The notes under the pieces were generated by a model. That model saw only the letters and a program-made list of their open reading frames with translations. It searched no databases and was not told the DNA's origin. A stretch of 64,000 nucleotides of DNA from RU20A sp042610495. GTDB taxonomy: Bacteria; Pseudomonadota; Alphaproteobacteria; Rhizobiales; Rhizobiaceae. Positions 8,696-17,153 of the stretch are shown here, one piece after another. Location: contig NZ_JBHGAP010000001.1 in assembly GCF_042610495.1 (NCBI RefSeq), positions 620,001 through 684,000 of the forward strand, given 5' to 3'. Every line of letters starts with the position of its first letter. Position 1 is the first letter of the stretch. Position numbers and translations under genes: made by a program.

Positions 8696-9166
8696 TCAGT
8701 TGCCCGCCGTGACAGCCGCAAGAACCTCTTCGACGTGACCGGCCACCTTCACCTTCGGCCAGATCTTCTCGATGCGGCCATCCGGGCCGATGAGAAAGGT
8801 TGAGCGCTCCACGCCCATGTACTTCTTGCCATACATGCTCTTCTCCACCCACACGCCGTAGGCGTTGCAGACGGCCTGATCCTCGTCAGCACCGAGCGGA
8901 ATGGCAAGTTCATGTTTCTTCACGAATTTATCGTGGCTCTTCACCGGGTCGGGCGAGACGCCGAGAATAGCGGCGCCGGCTGCCTTGAAGGCCGCAGCAT
9001 GTTCGGAAAACGCCTTGGCCTCGACCGTGCAGCCGGAGGTGTCGTCTTTCGGGTAGAAATACAGCACGAGCCGCTTGCCGGAGAAATCGGCGAGCGACAC
9101 CGTCCCGCCGCCGTCGCGCGGCAGAGAAAAGTCCGGCGCGGGGCTTCCGATCGACAGTTCAGTCAT
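8696..9166 (-). CDS. bcp: Thioredoxin-dependent peroxiredoxin (Bcp/PrxQ)
   Basis: The 156-aa cytoplasmic peroxidase reduces hydrogen peroxide and organic hydroperoxides. The peroxidatic cysteine sits in DDTSGCTVEAKAF; the resolving cysteine that many PrxQ proteins carry five residues later is replaced by lysine, so this looks like a one-cysteine variant or one that uses the later Cys in AVCNAYGVW. Family marks also include LYFYPKD and VERSTFLIGPDG. The ATG at 9166 has AAAGGT about 8 bases upstream. The downstream DUF455 gene starts 4 bases after its stop. Confidence 0.93.
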   Translation of the reverse strand: MTELSIGSPAPDFSLPRDGGGTVSLADFSGKRLVLYFYPKDDTSGCTVEAKAFSEHAAAFKAAGAAILGVSPDPVKSHDKFVKKHELAIPLGADEDQAVCNAYGVWVEKSMYGKKYMGVERSTFLIGPDGRIEKIWPKVKVAGHVEEVLAAVTAGN

Positions 9167-9418
9167 GGCGTTACCTTTCTTTGGTCGGATTTCGATGACA
9201 GAGGGACCGAAATGACGCTGCCGCCTGGCAGCGGCACAATGAGGGCGCCGACACCGCGCGACAAGAGCACGGAACCATTCGGACGGTCGCTTTTCCACAA
9301 ACGTTCGGGGGACGGGCCGGCTGCAGCTCACTTTCGGTCTGGCAGGCAACTTTACGGATTGCCCGCGACGACGGATCAGGCCACAAGATGGGATAAGGGT
9401 TTGGAGACGCAGGACGGC

Positions 9419-12400
9419 ATGGGAGACATTCGCGGCGAGAAGGTTGCTTTTCGCAAGCAGGATATTGTCGCTCTCGACGCCTTGCCATCGGCCCAGGCCG
9501 AGGACGCCCTGATCGTCGATTGTCCGCCGCCCCGTCGCATGGTCAGGCGCATCGTCAAGCTCCTGTCTGCGCTCGTCATCCTGGTCGTCGTTTCCGTCGG
9601 AGGGCTGGTCGGCCTGATCGAGGCCGGCGCCTTCGATGCACCCTTGAATGCCCGCGCGCGCACCGCGCTGGAAAAGGCGATAGGCCGCAACGTGACGGCA
9701 TCGGTCGGCAGCACCGTTCTGCGCATCACGTCGGCCGGCGCCCTCGCACTCGAGGCGCGGGATGTATCGGTCACGGAGCCTGATTCGGCCACGAACATGC
9801 TGGAAACCGACTCGGTTTCGCTTTCGCTCGATCCGCTGGCGCTTTTTCGGGGAAGGATCGCAATTTCCCGTATCGAGGTCAGCGGGCTTTCGCTGTCACC
9901 CGATGTCTTGCCGCGCGGCCAGCCGATCGATCTGACGAAGGCGCAGATCTCTGCCATACCGGACGTACTTGATGAAACCTTCCGGCAGGTGGAGCTCCTG
10001 TCCGATTTCGTCGGGCGCTCCGGCACGCATGTGGTTCGAATTTCCGATGTCGACTTTACCTTCGCGGGACCGCGCCGCAGGCCGATCGCGCTGAACATTG
10101 ACTCCCTCGATTTCGACCGTCTCGCCGATGGGTCGATGCGGATTGCCGGCAATTTTTCTGTCGATGGTGTGCCCGCTCTGCTGGCGCTCAACGTCGATCA
10201 GCGCGACGGCGCGATGCAGGTGCTGTCCGGCACGGTCTCCGGAATGACGCTGACGCCCTTCATCCATCGTGCCGCGGATGCGAGCGAAAGCGCCTTCGGT
10301 CTCGATGCCTCTGCAGACCTGAGGGTCGAGGCGCGAAAGGCAGGCAACGACAAGCCAGCCGTCCTGACGTCGGATCTCGATATCCATGCAGGGCGCTTTG
10401 ATGCCGGCGGCACCTATTCCGAAACCAAACCGTCGCGCCTGTCCATGGCCTACGATTTCGAAAAGCGCTCGCTGGAAATCCTGCCATCAACGATGAATCT
10501 CGGCGTTTCACGCTTTCCGCTGAGCGGGGCGATCGTCGATCTCGATCAGCGCGAGGTCGGTGCACCGCCGGGCTTTGCGATCAGCCTGCTCGTCAAGGGC
10601 GGCGTCAGCCAGCCGATCGACGTCAACGAGCCTCCGATCGTCTTCGATGCCAAGGCGGAAGGGCGCTACCTTTCGGCCGACCACCGTCTCGAATTCAACG
10701 ATCTCGCCGTTTCGACGCCGCTTGGCGCGATGTTCGGCTCTCTCGCCCTCAGCTTTTCGAACACCTCGCCGGAAATGTCGCTGGCCGCGATTACCGACAG
10801 GCTGGAGACGGCGGCCGTCAAGCAGCTCTGGCCCTGGTGGATGGGCAAGACCAGCCGCCGCTGGGTCGTCGCCAACATTTATGGCGGCACGGTCAACAAT
10901 GGTCGCATCTCCGTCTATGTGCCGCCGGGTGAACCGATCGACAAGGTCGGGCAGAAGGAGGCGCCGAATTCCAATCTCGACATCACCTTCGCCATGGAGG
11001 GTGCGCGCGTCAGCGTCGCCGGCGATATTCCTCCGGTCAGGGACATGGCCGGCGACTTCCATCTCAGCAATACCCGCCTGTCGATCAACGCGAAGTCCGG
11101 CACGGCCTTCTTCCCGTCCGGCCGCACCGTGGCCCTGACAGGGGGCGATTTCGTCATTCCCGACACATCGGAAAAACCGCTGATGGGTGAGATGAAGATC
11201 GGCGTGGAAGGCAATGCCGATGCGATCGCGGAACTTGGTACCTACAGGCCCATCCAGGCCTTGCAAAAGACCCCGTTCAAGCCCGAGGATTTCTCCGGCA
11301 CCGTGACCGCCACGGTCGGCGCCCGCTTCGGCCTCGTTTCTGCGCAGAACCCTCCGAAGCCCGTGTGGCAGACCGAGATGACGCTGTCCGGCGTCAGCCT
11401 TGCGACGCCGTTGGCGGGCCGCACGCTCAGCGCCATCGACGGCCGCCTGCGGATCGACAATCGCGAGCTGACGCTGGATGCAAGCGCCAAGGTGGATGGC
11501 GTGCCGCTTGACCTGGCCGTCGTGGAGCCGGTCGACGGCAAGGCTGATGTGAAGCGCAGCCGCACCGCCAGCGGTACGATCAAGGCCGCCGATCTCCATC
11601 GTCTGGTGCCCGCCCTCAAGGAAGTCATTGATGGCAGCATCGCGGTGGAGGTCGCACTTGGCGAAAATGACCGGCAGACGGTGAGCGCCGATCTTGGCCG
11701 CGCCGGCGTCACGCTGCCCTTCATTGGCTGGCGCAAGGGCGCTGGGATTGGCGCCAGGCTGAATTTCACCGTCGAGAAAGGCGAGGGCAGCGCGCTGGAG
11801 CTTCGCGACGTCGACTTCGAGGGTGATGGCTTCGGCTTTGCAGGCGCGATGACGGTCGATAAGGGCGGTCTTCAGAAGGCGCGTTTCTCGGACGTGCGGC
11901 TGACCACCGGCGACAGCTTCGCGGCCGAGATCGCCCGGGCCGCCAATGGATACGCGGTTGATGTGTCAGGCGCTTCGGCCGATATCCGCACGCTTCTGGC
12001 GCGCCTGAAATCCTCGGATGAAACTGGCGCCGGGGCGGATGGGAGTGTCAGCAACAACCCCTCCGTCGCCCTGAATGCAAGGCTCGACCGGCTTGCAGGC
12101 TTCAATGGGGAAAGCCTCTCGGGAGTGACCCTGAAATATGCCGCACGCGGTGGCGAGATCACTGGCCTCAAGCTTGCCGCTGAAACGGGAAGCGGCCAGG
12201 CTGTCGCCGCGAACCTTGTCAGCGAGGGCGGCGATTCCATCATCGAGATGACGAGCGGTGACGCGGGTGCAGTTGCCCGCTTTGCCGATATCTATCGCAA
12301 CATGCGGGGCGGCCTGTTGAATCTCAAGCTGCGCGACCGCGGCGCGAATTCGTGGCGCGGGGCCATCGACATCCGCAAGTTCGCATTGGTGGACGAGAGC

Positions 12401-12832
12401 AAGCTGCGCTCCATGGTCTCCACACCGTCAGGCGCCGACGGACGCAGCCTGAACGAGGCCGTCAAGCGCGACATCGACGTCAGCACCGCCCGCTTCGAGC
12501 GCGGCTATGCGGAGCTCCTCTATGACCAGGGTGCGCTGCGGGTCGAATCGGGCGTGGTGCGCGGCGTTGATGTCGGCGCGACCTTCCAGGGCACGGTGCG
12601 TGACAGGCGCGCCAACATGGACATGACCGGCACCTTCATGCCGGCCTATGGCCTCAATCGTCTCTTCGGCGAACTGCCACTGATCGGCGTGATCCTCGGC
12701 AACGGCCGCGACCGTGGCCTGCTCGGCATCACCTTCAAGCTCGACGGCCCCTTCGACAAGCCGCGCCTGACGATCAATCCCCTCTCGATCATCGCGCCCG
12801 GCGTCTTCCGCTCGATCTTCGAATTTCAATAG
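9419..12832 (+). CDS. AsmA/YhdP-like DUF3971 envelope protein
   Basis: This very long protein (about 1137 aa) has a single N-terminal transmembrane helix (roughly residues 43-68: IVKLLSALVILVVVSVGGL) and a huge beta-rich periplasmic part. It ends with the AsmA-like C-terminal signature (TGTFMPAYGLNRLFGELPLIGVILG). The size and ends fit the DUF3971/YhdP group of bridge-like proteins, which in Enterobacteria help move phospholipids between the membranes. The role here is inferred from that family. The start is uncertain: ATG 9419 is used, with weak AGGA close by, and TTG 9401 is an alternative. It is divergent from bcp across about 250 bases with no other gene. Confidence 0.87.
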   Translation: MGDIRGEKVAFRKQDIVALDALPSAQAEDALIVDCPPPRRMVRRIVKLLSALVILVVVSVGGLVGLIEAGAFDAPLNARARTALEKAIGRNVTASVGSTVLRITSAGALALEARDVSVTEPDSATNMLETDSVSLSLDPLALFRGRIAISRIEVSGLSLSPDVLPRGQPIDLTKAQISAIPDVLDETFRQVELLSDFVGRSGTHVVRISDVDFTFAGPRRRPIALNIDSLDFDRLADGSMRIAGNFSVDGVPALLALNVDQRDGAMQVLSGTVSGMTLTPFIHRAADASESAFGLDASADLRVEARKAGNDKPAVLTSDLDIHAGRFDAGGTYSETKPSRLSMAYDFEKRSLEILPSTMNLGVSRFPLSGAIVDLDQREVGAPPGFAISLLVKGGVSQPIDVNEPPIVFDAKAEGRYLSADHRLEFNDLAVSTPLGAMFGSLALSFSNTSPEMSLAAITDRLETAAVKQLWPWWMGKTSRRWVVANIYGGTVNNGRISVYVPPGEPIDKVGQKEAPNSNLDITFAMEGARVSVAGDIPPVRDMAGDFHLSNTRLSINAKSGTAFFPSGRTVALTGGDFVIPDTSEKPLMGEMKIGVEGNADAIAELGTYRPIQALQKTPFKPEDFSGTVTATVGARFGLVSAQNPPKPVWQTEMTLSGVSLATPLAGRTLSAIDGRLRIDNRELTLDASAKVDGVPLDLAVVEPVDGKADVKRSRTASGTIKAADLHRLVPALKEVIDGSIAVEVALGENDRQTVSADLGRAGVTLPFIGWRKGAGIGARLNFTVEKGEGSALELRDVDFEGDGFGFAGAMTVDKGGLQKARFSDVRLTTGDSFAAEIARAANGYAVDVSGASADIRTLLARLKSSDETGAGADGSVSNNPSVALNARLDRLAGFNGESLSGVTLKYAARGGEITGLKLAAETGSGQAVAANLVSEGGDSIIEMTSGDAGAVARFADIYRNMRGGLLNLKLRDRGANSWRGAIDIRKFALVDESKLRSMVSTPSGADGRSLNEAVKRDIDVSTARFERGYAELLYDQGALRVESGVVRGVDVGATFQGTVRDRRANMDMTGTFMPAYGLNRLFGELPLIGVILGNGRDRGLLGITFKLDGPFDKPRLTINPLSIIAPGVFRSIFEFQ

Positions 12833-12868
12833 ACAAAGAAATGGGCCGGGCTTCCACCCGACCCTTTG
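12832..12868. terminator. Candidate bidirectional terminator between convergent genes
   Basis: GGGCCGGG (12843-12850) and CCCGACCC (12857-12864) pair with one mismatch around a 6-base loop. A TTT run follows on the plus strand, and the AAAGAAAT before the stem gives a T-rich tail on the minus strand. The position between the convergent AsmA-like gene and tyrS fits shared termination. Confidence 0.5.
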
Positions 12869-12895
12869 ATGTGCCGCGGCAGAGCCGTCAATCCA

Positions 12896-14152
12896 TCAGG
12901 TTGGACGCACGAGAATGTGCTTCTTTTTGCCGAGCGAGAGCTTGATCACGCCGTCGGCGGTCACATCGGCCGTGCCGACAAGGCGGCGTTCATCCGACAT
13001 GGCGGTATCGTTGACGCGCACCGCACCGCCCTGAACATGGCGACGGGCTTCGCCGTTCGAGGCGGCAAGGCCGGCGCGGACGATAAGCGCGAGAAGGCCG
13101 ACACCGGCCTCAAGCTCCGCCGTGGGCACCTCGACCGAAGGCAGGTTGTCGGCGAGCGCGCCTTCCTCGAAAGTCTTGCGCGCCGTCTCCGCCGCCTGCT
13201 CGGCCGCTTCGCGACCATGCAGCATGGCCGTGATTTCGGTGGCGAGGATCTTCTTCACCGCGTTGATCTCCGAGCCGCCCAGCGCCGACAGCCGGGCAAT
13301 CTCGTCCATCGGCAGCGTCGTGTAGAGCTTCAGGAAGCGCGAGACATCGGCGTCTTCCGTATTGCGCCAGTACTGCCAGAAGTCATAGGCCGACAGCATG
13401 TCCGGGTTCAGCCAGACGGCGCCGTTGACCGACTTGCCCATCTTGGCGCCGGAGGAGGTGGTCAGCAGCGGCGAGGTCAGCGCGTAGAGCTGCGGCGTGC
13501 CCATGCGGTGGCCGAGGTCGATGCCGTTGACGATGTTGCCCCACTGGTCCGAACCGCCCATCTGCAGCCGGCAGCCGGTGCGCTGGTAAAGCTCCACGAA
13601 ATCGTAGGCCTGCAGGATCATGTAGTTGAATTCGAGGAAGGACAGCGACTGCTCGCGGTCAAGCCGCGTCTTGACGCTGTCGAAGGACAGCATGCGGTTG
13701 ACGGAGAAGTGGCGGCCGACATCGCGCAGGAATTCGAGGTAGTTGAGACCACGCAGCCAGTCGGCATTGTTAATCATGAGCGCGCCGCCCTTCGGGCCGG
13801 CATCGTAGTTCAGGTAATTCGAAAATACGCGCTTGATGGAGGCGATGTTGCCCTCGATCGTATCGACCGTCATCAGCTGGCGCGCCTCGTCCTTGAAGGA
13901 GGGGTCGCCCACCATGCCGGTGCCGCCGCCCATCAGCGAGATCGGCTGGTGACCGGTCTTCTGCATCCAGTGCAGCATCATGATCTGGATCAGGCCGCCG
14001 GCATGCAGGCTCGGCGCCGTCGGGTCGAAACCGATATAGGCCGTCACGCTTTCCTTGGCGAACAGGGCGTCGAGGCCGGCTTCATCGGAGATCTGATGAA
14101 TGAAGCCGCGCTCGCTGAGCGTGTGCAGGAATTCGGACTTGAATGCGGACAT
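12896..14152 (-). CDS. tyrS: Tyrosyl-tRNA synthetase
   Basis: The 418-aa class I enzyme charges tRNA-Tyr. Visible are the HIGH-like element in PTAPSLHAGG (near residue 48), the tyrosine-binding region GCRLQMGGSDQWGNI, the KMSKS-like loop GAKMGKS, and a C-terminal S4 RNA-binding domain (GLAASNGEARRHVQGGAVRVND). Length is normal. The ATG at 14152 (MSAFKSEFLHTLSERG) is preferred over an upstream in-frame start because this is where family similarity begins. It is divergent from anmK with about 107 bases between starts. Confidence 0.97.
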   Translation of the reverse strand: MSAFKSEFLHTLSERGFIHQISDEAGLDALFAKESVTAYIGFDPTAPSLHAGGLIQIMMLHWMQKTGHQPISLMGGGTGMVGDPSFKDEARQLMTVDTIEGNIASIKRVFSNYLNYDAGPKGGALMINNADWLRGLNYLEFLRDVGRHFSVNRMLSFDSVKTRLDREQSLSFLEFNYMILQAYDFVELYQRTGCRLQMGGSDQWGNIVNGIDLGHRMGTPQLYALTSPLLTTSSGAKMGKSVNGAVWLNPDMLSAYDFWQYWRNTEDADVSRFLKLYTTLPMDEIARLSALGGSEINAVKKILATEITAMLHGREAAEQAAETARKTFEEGALADNLPSVEVPTAELEAGVGLLALIVRAGLAASNGEARRHVQGGAVRVNDTAMSDERRLVGTADVTADGVIKLSLGKKKHILVRPT

Positions 14153-14259
14153 GGATGAGACTTTCGGACGTTGCGGTTCGACGCCCGGCGCTTTAGCACT
14201 GTTTCGGAAGGCAGGCAAAGGGCAGGCGGAAGACCGCGCCCGGATTGGAAAAGTCGCGC

Positions 14260-15390
14260 ATGAAGGACGGACGGTTCACCGCACTCGGGTTGATGAGCGG
14301 CACCTCGATGGACGGCATCGACGCCGCGGTGATCGTCACCGACGGGGAGGGCTTTGTGGACCGCTTTGGCTTCCATGACACGCCCTATACGGACGGCTTT
14401 CGCCGCCGGCTGGAGAGCGGCCTGAAGGATGCTCTCGCCATCCGTGACCGCACCGACCGGCCGGGTGCACTTGCCGACCTCGAACGCGACCTGACGCTGC
14501 TGCATGCCGTCGCCGTCAGGGATTCGCTGGCCGCCTTTGGTCTCAAAGAAGATGCGGTGGATGTCATCGGCTTTCACGGTCAGACGGTGCTGCACCGCCC
14601 GCTGGAGCGCCTGACCGTCCAGATCGGCGACGGCGCGCTGCTGGCGCGGGAAACCGGCATTGCCACCGTCTACGACATGCGGGCCGCCGATATGGCGGCG
14701 GGCGGGCAGGGTGCACCGCTGATCCCGGCCTATCATGCAGCACTCGCCTCCAGTCTTCCGGCAGATCTGCCGCGCCCGGTTGCCTTCCTGAATATCGGCG
14801 GGATCTCTAACCTGACCTTTATCGGCACGGATGGCGCATTGGCAGCATTCGACAGCGGCCCCGGCAACATGCTGATCGACCAGTGGATGGCGGCCCATGA
14901 CCGGCCCCCCATCGATCGCGACGGGCAGGTGGCGGCGACCGGGGCGGTGGACGCAGCGCTGGCGCAGCGCTACCTCGCCCATCCCTTCTTCACGTCGAAC
15001 CGCCTGCTGTCGCTGGATCGCGGCGATTTCACACCGCCCGCCAAGGGAGAGATCGGGTTGGCGGACGGCGCCCGCACGCTCGCCCATGTCACGGCGGCCG
15101 CCGTGCTTTCCTCGGCGCGGCGTCTGCCGGAGAAGCCGCGATGCTGGATCGTCTCCGGCGGCGGGGCGCGCAATCCCGTCATCTTGGAGGAACTGGCCGC
15201 CCTTGCCGGCGACGCCACCGTCGTGACGGCGACGGATGCCGGCTTCGATGGCGCGGCCATGGAGGCGGAAGCCTGGGCCTATCTCGCGGTTCGTTCGCTG
15301 AAAGGGCTTGCGCTCACCTATCCCGGCACGACGGGTGTTTCCGCCCCGATGACAGGCGGCGTGCTGGCCCGGCCGGAAGAACGTCCGTGA
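14260..15390 (+). CDS. anmK: Anhydro-N-acetylmuramic acid kinase
   Basis: The 376-aa ASKHA-fold enzyme opens and phosphorylates 1,6-anhydro-MurNAc to MurNAc-6-phosphate in cell-wall recycling. The diagnostic GLMSGTSMDGID phosphate loop lies near the N-terminus. Further family marks are GFHGQTVLHRP, NIGGISNLTF, FDSGPGNMLID and the C-terminal VSGGGARNP plus DGAAMEAEAWAYLAVR. ATG 14260 is preceded by GGAAAAG; a TTG at 14245 is an alternative start. It ends one base before the convergent DUF1989 gene. No murQ etherase gene is adjacent. Confidence 0.95.
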   Translation: MKDGRFTALGLMSGTSMDGIDAAVIVTDGEGFVDRFGFHDTPYTDGFRRRLESGLKDALAIRDRTDRPGALADLERDLTLLHAVAVRDSLAAFGLKEDAVDVIGFHGQTVLHRPLERLTVQIGDGALLARETGIATVYDMRAADMAAGGQGAPLIPAYHAALASSLPADLPRPVAFLNIGGISNLTFIGTDGALAAFDSGPGNMLIDQWMAAHDRPPIDRDGQVAATGAVDAALAQRYLAHPFFTSNRLLSLDRGDFTPPAKGEIGLADGARTLAHVTAAAVLSSARRLPEKPRCWIVSGGGARNPVILEELAALAGDATVVTATDAGFDGAAMEAEAWAYLAVRSLKGLALTYPGTTGVSAPMTGGVLARPEERP

Positions 15391-16248
15391 TCAGGCTTTG
15401 AAGTCGTAGGCGTTCAGCGCCGGTGGGGTCCAGCCGGCAAGGCTTGCCGGATCGGGCTTGTAGATTTCAACGAGGAGCGGATGGCAGCGCGCCTCGTCGC
15501 TCGAATGCACCGTGCCGCAATCGCCGCCGGGGCAGGCCGACAGCGCGCCCAGGAGATCGATCTCGGCGAAGAACTCGAGGAAATCACCCGGCCGCACCGG
15601 GCTTGCCTTCATGAAATACTGCTGCGTATCGCGGGTGAAGCCGGTGCACATGAAGACGTTCAGCACGTCATGCACATGCGGCTCGGCTTCACTGATCGAA
15701 AGACCGGTTTCGCCGGCAAGCGCCCGCGTCAGGTTGTTGTGGCAGCAGTGGTGATAATCGCCGCCGCCGCTCAACAGCTTGTGCGTATAGGGATCGCACC
15801 GCGTGCCGATCACGTCATGCACACCGCCGCCATGTTCGTCAAAACCGTACCAGCCGAGCGTGTCATGGGTGATGGTTGCCATGGGCCGCAGATGCGGCAG
15901 GTTGCTCCAGAGGCGATCGCCGGTCGTGACATGTGTGGCGTGCAGCGCCCGCGTCTTGCCGGAGAAGAATCGCTCCTTGAGATCGTTGGCGTTCCACAGG
16001 TTGAGGTCGCCGACCTGCGGCCCCTCGATGCTGACGATGCGGAAGAAATGGCCCTGCGGCACCTTGAAGGTCCGCCCCTCGCGCGGCGGGACCACGACCG
16101 CATCGATCTTCTCCATCGTTTCGCGTGCCGCCGCCAGCAGGCCCATCGGTGCCGGCGGCAGGGTCGAGACCGGGTAGCACACCACGGGCGCCACGGCCCG
16201 ACGCGCTTCGGCATCGGCAGGAGCAGGAACGGTGGAACGATCGACCAT
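15391..16248 (-). CDS. DUF1989 / urea carboxylase-associated family protein
   Basis: The 285-aa protein is a clear DUF1989 member. The pattern includes GRTFKVPQGHFFRIVSIEG, QVGDLNLWNAND, TRALHATHVTTGDRLWSNL, CHNNLTRAL, and CPGGDCGTVH near the C-terminus; the conserved Cys/His residues suggest metal binding. Family members are usually found beside urea carboxylase and related urea or guanidine catabolism genes, but no such gene is present here, so this copy is an orphan. It lies 34 bases downstream of an alpha/beta hydrolase gene on the same strand and may share its transcript. Substrate unknown. Confidence 0.85.
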   Translation of the reverse strand: MVDRSTVPAPADAEARRAVAPVVCYPVSTLPPAPMGLLAAARETMEKIDAVVVPPREGRTFKVPQGHFFRIVSIEGPQVGDLNLWNANDLKERFFSGKTRALHATHVTTGDRLWSNLPHLRPMATITHDTLGWYGFDEHGGGVHDVIGTRCDPYTHKLLSGGGDYHHCCHNNLTRALAGETGLSISEAEPHVHDVLNVFMCTGFTRDTQQYFMKASPVRPGDFLEFFAEIDLLGALSACPGGDCGTVHSSDEARCHPLLVEIYKPDPASLAGWTPPALNAYDFKA

Positions 16249-16282
16249 GATGGTGCCCGCCTGAAGGAACGAAAAGGAATTC

Positions 16283-16960
16283 TTACCGGATGCGCTTCGC
16301 CGCAGGCTCGGGAACCAGTTCGCCGGAAAGACGGCGATCCAGATAGTCTTCGCATTCGGCCATCAGTGTTTCCACCTGACCGTTGAAGAAGTGGTTTGCG
16401 CCCGGCACCGATTTATGGGTGATCAGGATACCCTTTTGCGCCTTCAGTTTCTCGACAAGTCCGAGAATATCCTTTTCCGGCGCTACCTTGTCCACATCGC
16501 CGGACACGATGAGCCCCGACGAGGGGCAGGGGGCGAGGAAGGAGAAGTCGTAGGTGTTGGGCTGCGGCGCGATCGACATGAAGCCCTCGATCTCCGGACG
16601 GCGCATCAGAAGCTGCATGCCGATCCAGGCGCCGAAGGAATAGCCGGCCACCCAGCAGCTCTTCGAATCTGGATGCAGGCTCTGCACCCAGTCGAGCGCC
16701 GAGGCCGCATCGGACAGTTCCCCGGCACCATGGTCGAATTCGCCCTGGCTGCGGCCGATGCCGCGGAAATTGAAGCGAAGCGTGGTGAAGCCGCGCTTCT
16801 GGAACATATAGAAAAGCTGATAGACGATCTGGTTGTTCATCGTCCCGCCGAACTGCGGGTGCGGATGCAGAATGATCGCAATCGGCGCGCTCTTCTGCTT
16901 CGACGGCTGATAGCGCCCTTCGAGGCGGCCTGCAGGTCCGTTGAAGATGATTTCGGGCAT
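16283..16960 (-). CDS. Alpha/beta hydrolase
   Basis: The 225-aa protein has an alpha/beta-hydrolase fold of the small COG2945-like type. The landmarks are the oxyanion region HPHPQFGGTMNN, the strand RFNFRGIGRSQG, the nucleophile elbow GYSFGAW with Ser as nucleophile, and a C-terminal GANHFF carrying the catalytic His. There is no signal peptide, so it is cytosolic. The ATG at 16960 follows GGAGACCCC. Substrate unknown; esterase or carboxymethyl-lactone-type activities are possible. It is divergent from the SUF operon, with the iron-control region (17016-17065) between them. Confidence 0.87.
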   Translation of the reverse strand: MPEIIFNGPAGRLEGRYQPSKQKSAPIAIILHPHPQFGGTMNNQIVYQLFYMFQKRGFTTLRFNFRGIGRSQGEFDHGAGELSDAASALDWVQSLHPDSKSCWVAGYSFGAWIGMQLLMRRPEIEGFMSIAPQPNTYDFSFLAPCPSSGLIVSGDVDKVAPEKDILGLVEKLKAQKGILITHKSVPGANHFFNGQVETLMAECEDYLDRRLSGELVPEPAAKRIR

Positions 16961-17015
16961 GGGGTCTCCGGGCGTTTTCGACCGGAAATAAGCCATCCCG
17001 GCCGCATGACAAGTC

Positions 17016-17044
17016 TTGACGAAATCAGTCAGGTTACCTAGAAA
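17016..17044 (+). promoter_or_regulatory. Candidate promoter of the SUF operon
   Basis: TTGACG (17016-17021) and TAGAAA (17039-17044) are separated by 17 bases, a good sigma-70 spacing. A start site near 17051 would leave a leader of about 100 bases before the first gene. The overlap with the candidate RirA box and the position of the candidate Irr box just downstream support this as the regulated promoter. Confidence 0.55.
17017..17031 (+). promoter_or_regulatory. Candidate RirA-type iron-responsive (IRO) box
   Basis: The sequence fits TGA-N9-TCA, the core reported for RirA-regulated promoters in Rhizobiaceae, and its ends are extended by a further base pair (TGAC/GTCA). It covers the -35 hexamer and part of the spacer of the candidate SUF promoter, so binding would be expected to repress. 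TGA-N9-TCA alone is a weak pattern that occurs by chance, so the call rests on position. Confidence 0.45.
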
Positions 17045-17048
17045 TCAG

Positions 17049-17065
17049 TTTAGAATTATTCAAAA
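17049..17065 (+). promoter_or_regulatory. Candidate Irr-binding ICE motif
   Basis: TTTAGAATTATTCAAAA matches the iron control element TTTAGAA-N3-TTCTAAA at all but one position. Irr is the haem-responsive regulator of Rhizobiales that binds this element. The site sits at the predicted transcription start of the SUF operon, a position where bound Irr would block RNA polymerase under low iron. A GAAATCAGT copy abuts it, repeated exactly 20 bases upstream. Confidence 0.7.
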
Positions 17066-17153
17066 CTGGATCGGGCGCTGACGCGTCGAAGGTCTCGGTT
17101 GTGAGTGTGGTGTCTTACGGCAAGCGCCATCCGGATTTCAAGGAAAATGACAC

